Assembly: GCA_016192915.1 (NCBI GenBank)
Contig: JACPTF010000007.1
Coordinates: forward strand, 1 to 38,622
Direction: 5' to 3'
Origin: Candidatus Woesearchaeota archaeon
GTDB taxonomy: Archaea > Nanobdellota > Nanobdellia > Woesearchaeales > UBA10216
Length of the DNA stretch: 38,622 nt
Part shown: positions 29,335 through 36,928 of the stretch, in pieces
Numbering within the stretch: the first letter of the stretch is position 1
Layout of the letters: each line of letters opens with the position of its first letter
The notes under the pieces: generated by a model
The model's database searches: none
What the model was told of the DNA's origin: nothing
The model's input: only the letters and a program-made list of their open reading frames with translations
Translations under genes and position numbers: made by a program

Positions 29335-30689
29335 TATTTTGTTTCTGTGATAGTTTTATCCACAGTCTTCCTATATTCAGAATGCAGCTGCCTGAGCCTT
29401 GCATCGTCCCGTGCCTCAATTACGATGCACACTTCGGGCAGGTTGTTGCTTTTCCTAAGCATGACCCATTCGAGGTCGTTGAGGAAGAACTTGACGCCAT
29501 CACGGGTTAATGTTGCGTTTGGATGCTTTTCTTTTGCAGCCGCAACTAGTTTGGCTATAACCTTTTCCTTCTTTTCATGAGTGCCGCAGCCAACGTACTC
29601 CTTTAGCATCGGTGCAAACTTGACATCATCCGCGAGCCGCGACAGCTTTTCGCTGCTGTTGCTCAGGATTTCGGCCATTTTCAAACCAGTGAGGAAGCCA
29701 TCGCTGAACGGGTACTGCTCAAACCACATGTGGCTGCTCATCTCCCCCCCATAAACAGCCTTGCTGTCGTAAACCGCCTTGCCGATGAAGCTGTGGCCAA
29801 CGTCACTCCACACAAGCTTTCCACCAAAGCTTTCCGCCAGAGGCTTTAGCTCGCTGTTGCAGTCAACGGTTATTACGACATTTCTCCTGTTTCGCGGCTG
29901 CTGCGGAAGAATTTTTTTTATAAAAACTGCAGAGCTTATGCTGCCGTTGAGCTCCCTCCCTTTGTCATCAACTATTACCGAGCGGTCGCAGTCTCCGTCA
30001 AGGGCCACGCCAAAATCAGCCTTGTGTGAAACTATCAGCCTTCCAAGCTCCTTGAGATTCTCGCCTTTTGGCTCAGGCCTCTCCTTGTTAAAGTCGGGCT
30101 TCGGGATGCAGTGCGAAGGAACAACCTCAAGCCCCAGCTCTTCATACAGCCTTGGGATTATAACAGCGCCTGAAGCATAAAGGCATTCAACAGCTACTTT
30201 AATCCTTTTTTTCGGGTTAAGCCTGATTATCTGCTGCAGAAAATCCCTGTAAGGCGTGTAGCCGTCTGCCTGCCTGACGCTTCCCTTTCCGGATGAGAAT
30301 TTGCCGCTGTTGTAAATCCTCTTCATTTCATCATACTGGTCTAGGAAAGAAAGGCCGTTTGGCTCAACGAACTTGAAGCCTGTGTACTCTGCAGGATTAT
30401 GGCTTGCCGTAATAATCGCGCCAAACTGCTTTAGGTGAAATGCGTTGTAAAAAAGCACAGGGCTCGGGCACTCACCAATATCAGTTACAGAGCAGCCAGA
30501 CGACACCAGACCCCTAATGAATGCGGGGGCAATTTTTTTTGAGGAATACCTTATATCCCTGCCAACAACTACGGGCTTTCCATTAATTATCGTGCCAAAA
30601 GCCCTGCCAATACGCTCGGCTGTCTCATCATTCAGCTCTGTGCCAATCATGCCCCTTATGTCGTAAGCATGGAAAAAGCTCGTGTCCAT
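29334..30689 (-). CDS. Phosphomannomutase/phosphoglucomutase family (alpha-D-phosphohexomutase)
   Basis: A 451-residue four-domain phosphohexomutase that interconverts hexose 1- and 6-phosphates. The phosphoserine loop is IITASHNP with S96, the Mg loop is DGDCDR (231-236), and the sugar-binding loop is GGEMSSHMWF. The usual domain 4 RxSGTEP phosphate loop is degenerate here (RKSNNLPE). The substrate (mannose, glucose or glucosamine phosphate) cannot be fixed. The start at 30689 is preferred: it gives HAYDIRG near the N-terminus and has GGAG 8 nt upstream. It is 22 bp downstream of the nucleotidyltransferase, so the two form a sugar-nucleotide operon. Confidence 0.88.
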   Translation of the reverse strand: MDTSFFHAYDIRGMIGTELNDETAERIGRAFGTIINGKPVVVGRDIRYSSKKIAPAFIRGLVSSGCSVTDIGECPSPVLFYNAFHLKQFGAIITASHNPAEYTGFKFVEPNGLSFLDQYDEMKRIYNSGKFSSGKGSVRQADGYTPYRDFLQQIIRLNPKKRIKVAVECLYASGAVIIPRLYEELGLEVVPSHCIPKPDFNKERPEPKGENLKELGRLIVSHKADFGVALDGDCDRSVIVDDKGRELNGSISSAVFIKKILPQQPRNRRNVVITVDCNSELKPLAESFGGKLVWSDVGHSFIGKAVYDSKAVYGGEMSSHMWFEQYPFSDGFLTGLKMAEILSNSSEKLSRLADDVKFAPMLKEYVGCGTHEKKEKVIAKLVAAAKEKHPNATLTRDGVKFFLNDLEWVMLRKSNNLPEVCIVIEARDDARLRQLHSEYRKTVDKTITETK

Positions 30690-30711
30690 CAGCATCGCTC
30701 CAGAACTAAAC

Positions 30712-31554
30712 TTAAACAATATCCTTCCATTCCTTGATTGCCTTCTCGTAAAGCTCCAATGTTCCTGTGTTAAGCCACTGGCCCGAGAAAGGGTAGCCGA
30801 AAAGCCTGCCTTCCTGTGCAAGCTTCGGAAAGACATCCTTCTCAAGCATGGAAAAGCCATCGCTTTTGATATAATCAAGCACCTCAGGCTCCATCATGTA
30901 AAGGCCGGAATTAATGAGGTTCGAAGGAGCGTCCTCTTTCTTCGGTTTTTCCACGAAATCCAGCACCTTGTTTCCCTGCATCTTCGCAACGCCGTAAGCG
31001 CTGGGATTATCAACTGTTGTCAGAGCAATCGTTACCGTTGCCTTGTTCTCCCTGTGAAAAAGGTACATGTCATGCAGGTCTATGTTCTTCAACTCATCAG
31101 AATTCTCCGTGATGAACGTGCCTGTAATGTAAGGCCGGGCGAGCTTCAAGGGGCCAGCAGTCCCAAGCGCCTTTGTTTCCTCAACGTAGCTGACATTAAC
31201 CCCAAACCTCTTGCCGTCGCCTATGGCATGCTTTATCTTGTCGCCCTTGTAGCCAATCGAAATTATTATGTTCTTTATGCCGTGCTTCTTGAAAAGGTCA
31301 AACTGGTGCTCCAGCAATGTCCTGTCATGAACCAGAACCAATGGCTTTGGAATCTCAAACGTAATAGGCTGAAGCCTGGTGCCAACTCCACCGGCAAGTA
31401 TGATGGCTGTTTTTGGCATATCCGCTGAGCCGAGGGACTGCATCAGGAGAAGCTCAATGGCGTGGCTCCTGTTCTTAATGCGGTGGCCGTCAACCTTGCG
31501 GTCAACTTCAGACAGAATGTTAGCATCCAGTGTGAGCGTTACCCTTTCCTTCAT
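30712..31554 (-). CDS. Sugar-phosphate nucleotidyltransferase with an N-terminal ribbon-helix-helix domain
   Basis: A 280-residue protein. Residues 1-42 (RVTLTLDANILSEVDRKV then RIKNRSHAIELLL) match the CopG/Arc ribbon-helix-helix DNA-binding fold. Residues 47-280 are a nucleotidyltransferase of the GlmU/ManC/RmlA type: IILAGGVGTRLQPIT (51-65) with K70 in the IPKP motif, and SGLYMMEP and FVEKPKKE further on. It would activate a sugar 1-phosphate with NTP, acting after the mutase encoded next to it. The RHH fusion suggests that it dimerises through, or also binds DNA with, the extra domain. A TATA box (GTTTAAATACGG on the minus strand, about 31597-31608) precedes the gene. Confidence 0.87.
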   Translation of the reverse strand: MKERVTLTLDANILSEVDRKVDGHRIKNRSHAIELLLMQSLGSADMPKTAIILAGGVGTRLQPITFEIPKPLVLVHDRTLLEHQFDLFKKHGIKNIIISIGYKGDKIKHAIGDGKRFGVNVSYVEETKALGTAGPLKLARPYITGTFITENSDELKNIDLHDMYLFHRENKATVTIALTTVDNPSAYGVAKMQGNKVLDFVEKPKKEDAPSNLINSGLYMMEPEVLDYIKSDGFSMLEKDVFPKLAQEGRLFGYPFSGQWLNTGTLELYEKAIKEWKDIV

Positions 31555-31693
31555 AGCAGAATCCCTATCACGTTTTCAGCCATAATGAGGCAATTCCGTA
31601 TTTAAACATTTCGGTTTGTATGAGAAAGTAAGAAGATATGCGACGACTTATTCACCGCAACTTTTTTATACGCCTTTTGCAAAGGCAAGAGGC

Positions 31694-32002
31694 ATGTCTA
31701 ACGATTTTTCTGAGAAAATTGAATTGTCAGGCTTCAAGGACGTTGATGAGGCAGCGATGAGCTACCTGAAAAGAATAGCTGCCTCTTATGTGAAGAGATT
31801 CAACGAGATATGCGAGGAGTTTGAAAAGCTGACCATCCGGATGAAGAAGGTCCACGCGCAGGTTCGCTCAGAAAAGTATGAGATACACGTCTCTGTCCTT
31901 GACAAGGGAAAGCTGTTCACTTCGGCGGTAACAGACAAAAATCTTCTCGGCGCCGCTGACGCTGCGCTCACCAAGGTAGAGCACGAGATTGGGGAGAAGT
32001 GA
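31694..32002 (+). CDS. HPF/RaiA-like ribosome-associated protein (putative)
   Basis: A 102-residue protein with an alpha/beta pattern like hibernation-promoting factors: an N-terminal strand and helix (YLKRIAASYVKRFNEICEE), three strands (LTIRMKKVH, YEIHVSVLD, LFTSAVTDKN), then a C-terminal helix (GAADAALTKVEHEIGE). HPF proteins bind the 30S decoding site under stress. The assignment rests on fold pattern only. The ATG at 31694 is chosen over an upstream start because a TATA box (TTTTTTATACGCC, about 31664-31676) lies about 25 bp before it and GAGG precedes it. It is 79 bp upstream of srp54. Confidence 0.55.
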   Translation: MSNDFSEKIELSGFKDVDEAAMSYLKRIAASYVKRFNEICEEFEKLTIRMKKVHAQVRSEKYEIHVSVLDKGKLFTSAVTDKNLLGAADAALTKVEHEIGEK

Positions 32003-32081
32003 CTTTAAGAGCAGCATCCAACCAGCTGCTGATGCTAAATACTTTTAAATAGCCTTCCCGATTCTTTCTTCCCGCACGGAA

Positions 32082-33443
32082 ATGGTTTTGGACAAGCTAG
32101 GTGAGTCATTGAGAAACACCTTGCAGAAGGTTGCAAAAAGCATCTTTGTAGATGACACTCTAATCAACGAGCTTGTGAAGGAGCTGCAAAGGGCGCTGCT
32201 TCAGTCAGATGTCAACGTGAAGCTTGTCTTTGAGCTTAGCCAGCGCATAAAGGAGAGGGTGCTTAAGGATGAGGTTCCCGGCAGCCTCACAAAAAGGGAA
32301 TACCTCATAAAGGTTGTCTACGAGGAGCTCGTGAAGTTCCTTGGAGGCGAAGAAAGCCAGGTTGACACGCCAGCCAAGCCCACAATGATAATGCTTTCAG
32401 GGCTATTCGGCTCAGGCAAGACAACTACAGCAGGAAAACTTGCCAGATACTTCTCAAAGCGCGGCCTAAGGACTGCAATGGTGCAGCTTGACGTTTACAG
32501 GCCGGCAGCGCTTGACCAGCTGCAGCAGCTTGGTAAAAATATTGGTGTGCCGGTATTCGGCAACAAGAATGAAAAGGACCCGCTAAAAATCTACCGCGGC
32601 TGCGAAAATGAGCTGAAAAAATTTGATGCTGTCATTATCGACACTGCAGGAAGGGACGCACTTTCAACAGACCTCATCAGCGAATTAAAATCTGTCGCGG
32701 CAGCCATAAAGCCAAAAGAAAATCTCCTCGTCATCAGCGCAGACATAGGGCAGACAGCGGAGAAGCAGGCAACAGCATTCCATGATGCGTGCAGAATAAC
32801 AGGAGTAATTATCACAAAGCTTGAGGGCACTGCAAAAGGAGGCGGGGCTCTCACTGCCTGTGCTGTTTCAGGAGCGCCTGTAAAGTTTATAGGCGTTGGT
32901 GAAAAGGTTGAGGACCTTGAGAAGTTCAACCCGAAAGGATTCGTAGGAAGACTGCTGGGCATGGGCGATATAGAAGCGCTGCTTGAAAAGGCAAAGGAAG
33001 CCATGACAGAGGAAGAAGCCAAGGACATCAGCGAGAAATTCCTCAAAGGCGAGTTCACCCTGTTGGACCTTTATGAGCAGATGCAGGCCATCAAAAAAAT
33101 GGGGCCAATAGCCAAAGTGATGGAGATGGTTCCTGGATTCGGCCAGCTAAAGCTGCCAAAAGACGTTCTTGAAGTCCAGGAGGCCCACCTGAAAAAATGG
33201 AAGCACGCCATGGACAGCATGACGAAAAAAGAGCTTGAAGACCCTGAAATACTAACCTCTGGCAGGATTGAGCGCATAGCCCAGGGGGCAGGCATCAGCG
33301 CAGGAGAGGTAAAAGATCTGCTTAAGCAGTACAGGCAGAGCAAGAAAGTGGTCAAAATGTTCAAGGGCTCAGACCCGAGAAAGATGCAGCAGATGCTCAA
33401 AAAGATGGGCGGAATGAAAGGGCTGGAAGGGTTTAAGGCGTGA
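32082..33443 (+). CDS. srp54: Signal recognition particle 54 kDa protein (SRP54/Ffh)
   Basis: A 453-residue SRP GTPase with the full N-G-M layout. The N helix bundle spans 1-95. The G domain has the P-loop GLFGSGKTT (107-115), DTAGR (187-191) and TKLEG (245-249). The M domain from about 310 holds the Met-rich finger loop (MGPIAKVMEMVPGFGQ) and the RNA-binding SGRIERIAQGAGIS segment, and ends in KMQQMLKKMGGMKG. It binds signal peptides and 7S RNA and delivers nascent chains to FtsY. A TATA box (ACTTTTAAATAG, about 32040-32051) lies about 35 bp before the ATG. Confidence 0.97.
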   Translation: MVLDKLGESLRNTLQKVAKSIFVDDTLINELVKELQRALLQSDVNVKLVFELSQRIKERVLKDEVPGSLTKREYLIKVVYEELVKFLGGEESQVDTPAKPTMIMLSGLFGSGKTTTAGKLARYFSKRGLRTAMVQLDVYRPAALDQLQQLGKNIGVPVFGNKNEKDPLKIYRGCENELKKFDAVIIDTAGRDALSTDLISELKSVAAAIKPKENLLVISADIGQTAEKQATAFHDACRITGVIITKLEGTAKGGGALTACAVSGAPVKFIGVGEKVEDLEKFNPKGFVGRLLGMGDIEALLEKAKEAMTEEEAKDISEKFLKGEFTLLDLYEQMQAIKKMGPIAKVMEMVPGFGQLKLPKDVLEVQEAHLKKWKHAMDSMTKKELEDPEILTSGRIERIAQGAGISAGEVKDLLKQYRQSKKVVKMFKGSDPRKMQQMLKKMGGMKGLEGFKA

Positions 33444-33491
33444 AAGCGCCGCGGCTTCTGCAACAGATTTATAAATTGTTGATTTTTCGTG

Positions 33492-33606
33492 GGGTTGATA
33501 AGGGAACTTGTCCTTGTTGCCTTCAAGCGAGGGTTGATAAGGGCAGGCACAAGTCGGGATGCGCCCGACTGTGCAGTCGGCTGTGGCCGACTTGCACTGC
33601 CCTTAT
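33492..33606 (+). repeat. tRNA-Ser leader: direct repeats and a family A element
   Basis: GGGTTGATAAGGG occurs at 33492-33504 and 33531-33543. ATAAGGGCAG (33537-33546) pairs exactly with CTGCCCTTAT (33597-33606), and the loop holds the family A double hairpin GCACAAGTCGGG/CCCGACTGTGC and GTGCAGTCGGC/GCCGACTTGCAC (33547-33597). It ends 1 nt before the tRNA. A TATA-like ATTTATAAATTG (about 33467-33478) precedes it. Confidence 0.75.
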
Positions 33607-33607
33607 T

Positions 33608-33716
33608 GCCGGGATAGCATAACCTGGTATTGCGCAAGCCTGGAAACTGCAAGTTTTCTGCAGGCGTGATAGCTTGTTCCCGCAAGGGTTTCGGGGTTCA
33701 AATCCCCGTCCCGGCG
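33608..33716 (+). tRNA. tRNA-Ser(GGA) with a 37/38 intron
   Basis: Class II tRNA. Acceptor GCCGGGA (33608-33614)/TCCCGGC (33709-33715), G73 at 33716. Anticodon stem CAAGC (33635-33639)/GCTTG (33672-33676), loop CTGGAA and A with anticodon GGA at 33642-33644. A 25-nt intron (33646-33670) with internal helix CTGCA/TGCAG sits at the canonical position. Variable arm CCC-GCAA-GGG, T-arm CGGGG-TTCAAAT-CCCCG. Confidence 0.93.
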
Positions 33717-33881
33717 CTTATTATTTATTTTGTTGCAGAACCTCAACTGCCTTTTCAGGATTGCCTCACTGCCCATAAATTGGTTACCTTTATATACTGG
33801 CTGAAAATCGCATCCAAGTATGCGCTGATTCCTTTAAATCAGGCGTACAGAGATTAGAAACAAGCAGAGGGTGAAAGACAA

Positions 33882-34058
33882 ATGGGATATGGCGAAAGAT
33901 CAGGTGGAGGCGGCGGCTTCAGAGGCGGCTTCGGACCAAGAGAGATGCACAAGGCAGTATGTTCAGACTGTGGCCAGGAATGCGAAGTGCCATTCAAGCC
34001 AGCAGAAGGAAAGCCTGTCTACTGCAGGGACTGCTACCAGAAACACAAAAAGTTCTGA
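33882..34058 (+). CDS. Small zinc-ribbon protein, 58 residues
   Basis: The frame starting at ATG 33882 gives MGYGERSGGGGGFRGGFGPR, a Gly/Arg-rich head, then VCSDCGQECEVPF and KPVYCRDCYQKHKKF. Cys pairs C27/C30 and C48/C51 (with C34 extra) form a typical zinc ribbon of the CxxC...YCxxC type that is common as a tiny protein in DPANN genomes. The Gly/Arg head suggests nucleic-acid binding. AGGGTGAAAG lies about 8 nt before the ATG, and a TATA-like CCTTTAAATCAG is at about 33830. A longer frame covering 33871-34194 in another phase is a shadow of this gene. Confidence 0.85.
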   Translation: MGYGERSGGGGGFRGGFGPREMHKAVCSDCGQECEVPFKPAEGKPVYCRDCYQKHKKF

Positions 34059-34063
34059 TTGCA

Positions 34064-34093
34064 AGCTATTTTTTTACATTTTTTTAATTTTTT
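34064..34093 (+). terminator. Oligo-T terminator after the zinc-ribbon gene
   Basis: Three T-rich runs (TTTTTTT, TTTTTTT, TTTTTT) start a few nt after the stop codon at 34058 and lie well before the next promoter. Confidence 0.6.
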
Positions 34094-34168
34094 ATTGTTA
34101 TTTTGCACTGGAAACTAGATATGCCAATGCAGCAAATATTTTTAACCGCATAACACACTTCTGCTGCC

Positions 34169-35257
34169 ATGCCAAGGATAATCATGCATGTTGACCTGGA
34201 TGCCTTCTATGCGGCAGTAGAGCAGCGGGAGCATCCCGAATTGATGGGAAAGCCGGTCGTTGTCGGCGCAGATCCAAAGCAAGGCAAGGGTCGCGGAGTA
34301 GTTATGACCGTATCGTACGAAGGGCGAAAGTTCGGCATAAAGTCAGCAATGCCAATCTCAAAGGCATACCGGCTGTGCCCCACGGCTGTTTTTACCCCTC
34401 CAAACTTCCCACTCTACACGGCAGCTTCAGAATCAATCATGCGCATTCTTCGCAGCTATTCAGACAAGTTCGAGCAGGTCAGCATCGACGAGGCATTCAT
34501 TGACGTAAGCAATAAATTCGGCAACAGCAGAAGAGGCGAGATAGAATCGTTCGCAGCCGCAATAAAAAAAGAAATCCTGGAAAAAGAGCATTTAAGCTGC
34601 AGCATCGGGGTTGCCTCAAACAAGCTGGTTGCGAAGATGGCTTCTGACTTCAAAAAGCCTGCCGGCTTGACAATTGTTGAGCCTGGAAAGGAAAAGGAAT
34701 TCCTGTCGCCTTTGCCTGCGCGAAAGCTGATTGGCGTTGGCGAGAAGACAGAGGCAGTTCTGACTGGAATGGGCATCAACACGATAGGGGAATTGGCGAC
34801 GCTTCCCGCGGATTTCCTTCAAAAGGAGTTTGGCAAATACGGCCTTTACCTCCACGAGGCGGCCAACGGCATTGACAACAGCGAAGTCGAGGAGAATTAT
34901 GAAATAAAGTCCATAAACCGGAACTTCACCTTTGAAGAGGACACCAAGGACGAGCAACTCATCTTCGCAGCCATTGGCGAGATGCTTGAAGACGCCCATA
35001 ATGCTCTTTCCACAAACAACTTCTGCTGCAGAACAGTTGGCGTAAGGGTCAGGTTTGAGGACTTCGAAACTCACACCAAAGAAAAAACGCTGAACGAAGC
35101 AATAACTGACAGCAGTACGACGAAATCGGTTGCAAAAAAGCTGCTGCAGCCGTTCCTTTCGGACAGAAGGAAAATAAGGCAGGTTGGGATAAGACTTGCG
35201 CATTTGGAAGAAGTGGACAAGAAGCAAAAGATGGTTTCTGAGTATTTTCATCAATAA
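34169..35257 (+). CDS. dinB: Y-family DNA polymerase IV (DinB/Dpo4)
   Basis: A 362-residue translesion polymerase. Catalytic acids are D9 (HVDLDAFYA) and D107/E108 (VSIDEAF). The steric-gate aromatic is Y14 and the SYEGRKFGIKSAMP finger motif follows. CSIGVASNKLVAKMASDFKK marks the thumb start, and the little-finger domain covers about 245-345. The C-terminus QKMVSEYF fits a PCNA-interacting (PIP) box, QxxhxxFF type. A TATA-like ATTTTTAACCG (about 34138-34148) lies about 25 bp before the ATG, giving a leaderless mRNA. Confidence 0.95.
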   Translation: MPRIIMHVDLDAFYAAVEQREHPELMGKPVVVGADPKQGKGRGVVMTVSYEGRKFGIKSAMPISKAYRLCPTAVFTPPNFPLYTAASESIMRILRSYSDKFEQVSIDEAFIDVSNKFGNSRRGEIESFAAAIKKEILEKEHLSCSIGVASNKLVAKMASDFKKPAGLTIVEPGKEKEFLSPLPARKLIGVGEKTEAVLTGMGINTIGELATLPADFLQKEFGKYGLYLHEAANGIDNSEVEENYEIKSINRNFTFEEDTKDEQLIFAAIGEMLEDAHNALSTNNFCCRTVGVRVRFEDFETHTKEKTLNEAITDSSTTKSVAKKLLQPFLSDRRKIRQVGIRLAHLEEVDKKQKMVSEYFHQ

Positions 35258-35331
35258 TTGCAGCAACCTTTAAAAACACCGTTCTAGTCCGTTTTTTGGA
35301 TAAACCCTTTTCCCATAAAGGCAGTCGGTTT

Positions 35332-35358
35332 TTGATTGACCTTTTTGTGAAAAAGGTC
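35332..35358 (+). repeat. Leader hairpin before tRNA-Glu, shared with tRNA-Asn
   Basis: TTGATTGACC is followed by a short loop and GGTC, closing the hairpin GACCTTTTT-GTG-AAAAAGGTC 2 nt before the tRNA. The tRNA-Asn leader has the same TTGATTGACC (4935-4944) and GGTCA (5059-5063) ends, but a family A array fills the loop. Confidence 0.6.
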
Positions 35359-35360
35359 AC

Positions 35361-35553
35361 GCCCCGTTCGTTCAGTCCGGTCAAGGACACGGCCCTTTCG
35401 CACGACCTTTTTTGGCGCGGCAAAAAAGCTCGACCAAAAAATCCATAAAACGTGGAGAAAGGCCGGGACCCGGGTTCAAATCAGCCCTTTTTGCTCAGCG
35501 CGCTTCGCAAAAAGCCCTGGGGGAAAACGGCTGTGAACGTCCCGGACGGGGCA
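35361..35553 (+). tRNA. tRNA-Glu(TTC) with two 59-nt introns
   Basis: Acceptor GCCCCGT (35361-35367)/ACGGGGC (35546-35552), A73. D-stem GTTC/GGAC, anticodon stem CGGCC (35390-35394)/GGCCG (35461-35465), anticodon TTC at 35397-35399. Intron one is 35401-35459 at 37/38, with ends CACG/CGTG pairing and a central CTTTTTTG-GCGCGG-CAAAAAAG hairpin. The T-arm CCGGG (35470-35474)/CCCGG (35541-35545) carries intron two, 35481-35539, at 59/60, with CAGCC/GGCTG ends and a TTTTTGC/GCAAAAA hairpin. The mature tRNA is regular once both are removed. Confidence 0.9.
35401..35459 (+). repeat. Family B hairpin forming the tRNA-Glu anticodon intron
   Basis: GACCTTTTTTG, GCGCG, CAAAAAAGCTCGACCAAAAAA. It is the closest match to the tRNA-Ile intron (5233-5277) and the free copy (19052-19097). 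The second intron of this tRNA holds a related CTTTTTGC...GCAAAAAG stem (35487-35494, 35507-35514). Confidence 0.65.
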
Positions 35554-35641
35554 CTCCTTCTCAAAGTCAAACCTCGTATACCAGTGCTTAAAAAGCCTGA
35601 ACGATAATAATACTGATAAAAGTCTGGCTGGAGAGCGCAAA

Positions 35642-36916
35642 ATGGCAGAGGACGACATCTATGAGAACAAAGCTAAGTACGAGGCTTTCTATCAAGACCT
35701 CACCAGGCTTCTAAAAAAGCCCGAGAAACGCAGAAAAGGGCTACGGGGCCATGTAAAGTACCGGTGCCAGAACCCTGCCAATCTCCGGTATTTTGAAAAG
35801 CTCAAGACTTACTTTGAGCTGAGGGATCTTAGCTTCATAAGGAGGTTAAGAATCCTCCAGAATCTCCTGATAGTCACCAACTACACTGCCAAGGACTTGG
35901 CTGAACTGCAGCAGCAAGAAGAGCTAAGCGGCATTGTCGCAAATGCCCAGAAAGCCCTGAAAAGCCCTGAAAGCAAGCAGGACTTCATCAAACACGTCAA
36001 GCTCCTGTGGAAGCAGCTTTTCCCTGAAAAGGACGAGCACGGCAGGCCTGACAGCAGTATAGTGCCTTATCCAGTGAGGCATCTGAAAGCTGCTGTTGAC
36101 CCGAGTAAGCAGAAAGGCAGGAACGATAAGCTTACGTGGGAAGAATACGAAAAGTTGCTTGGCTTCTTCGGCACAGACCCCAGAATGAAAGCATACATTG
36201 CCTTTGCCACAGAAAGCCTGGGAAGACCTCAGGAAATCCTCTATCTGCGGTTAAAAGACCTTGAAATCCATGACAACTATATTGTAGCCAACATCAGTGA
36301 GCACAGCAAAACCGGCCTGGGTATGCTCCAATGTATTGACAGCTATCCTTACATGAGTGAATGGTTGGGGAAACACCCGCAGAAGGGCAATCCGGAAGCT
36401 TTTGTGTTCATCAACATAGGCCATAAGGCGCTTGGGAAGCAGATGATGCCTTTCAGCATTAACAAGCGGCTGCGCTTGGCTTGCAAATCGCTCGGCATTA
36501 GCAAAAGAGTAACCTGCTACAGCTTCAAGCGGAATGGCGTTACCTTCCGCAGGCTGCGCGGCGATACTGATGTTGAGATACAGCACACAGCCCGATGGAA
36601 AAGTACCAAGCAGCTCCGCGTTTACGACCAAAGCGATGGCAAGGATGCCTTGCGAATTGCCCTTGCAAAAAGGGGCCTCATCAAGGACGACATAATAAAG
36701 CCAATGTCGAAGAGCTGCGTCTTCTGCCAGGCCATCATAGGCTTAGACCAGGAAACCTGCCCAAACTGCCGCCGCCTTACCGACAGGCAAAAAGCAGCCA
36801 AACAGGAATACGAACGGGAAGTTACGCTGCTGCAGAGAGTGTTTGAAAGTGCCGAGGGGAGAGCAATTTTCGAGAGAGTATTTAAGAAGATGCTCGCGGA
36901 AAAGAAAAATTTTTGA
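35642..36916 (+). CDS. Tyrosine recombinase/integrase with C-terminal zinc ribbon
   Basis: A 424-residue XerC/D-like integrase. The N-terminal 130 residues form a SAM-like DNA-binding domain. Catalytic residues appear as R195 (ATESLGRPQEILYLRLKDL), K223 (SEHSKTG), R297 in YSFKRNG (the usual box II HxxR His is Tyr/Ser here), and nucleophile Y328 in ARWKSTKQLRVYDQ. C359, C362, C373 and C376 (CVFC...CPNC) make a zinc ribbon. It lies 88 bp after tRNA-Glu and points away from it, the usual place of an integrase at an element end, and is followed by AT-rich unknown genes. Confidence 0.86.
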   Translation: MAEDDIYENKAKYEAFYQDLTRLLKKPEKRRKGLRGHVKYRCQNPANLRYFEKLKTYFELRDLSFIRRLRILQNLLIVTNYTAKDLAELQQQEELSGIVANAQKALKSPESKQDFIKHVKLLWKQLFPEKDEHGRPDSSIVPYPVRHLKAAVDPSKQKGRNDKLTWEEYEKLLGFFGTDPRMKAYIAFATESLGRPQEILYLRLKDLEIHDNYIVANISEHSKTGLGMLQCIDSYPYMSEWLGKHPQKGNPEAFVFINIGHKALGKQMMPFSINKRLRLACKSLGISKRVTCYSFKRNGVTFRRLRGDTDVEIQHTARWKSTKQLRVYDQSDGKDALRIALAKRGLIKDDIIKPMSKSCVFCQAIIGLDQETCPNCRRLTDRQKAAKQEYEREVTLLQRVFESAEGRAIFERVFKKMLAEKKNF

Positions 36917-36928
36917 AACTTTATACAA

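Noticed and set aside
32591-33058. A 155-codon minus-strand frame inside srp54
   Set aside because: Ser/Phe/Pro-rich antisense shadow of a highly conserved gene, with no independent signals.
33871-34194. A 107-codon frame after tRNA-Ser
   Set aside because: Its sequence is low-complexity and it is a phase-shifted shadow of the 58-residue zinc-ribbon gene at 33882-34058.
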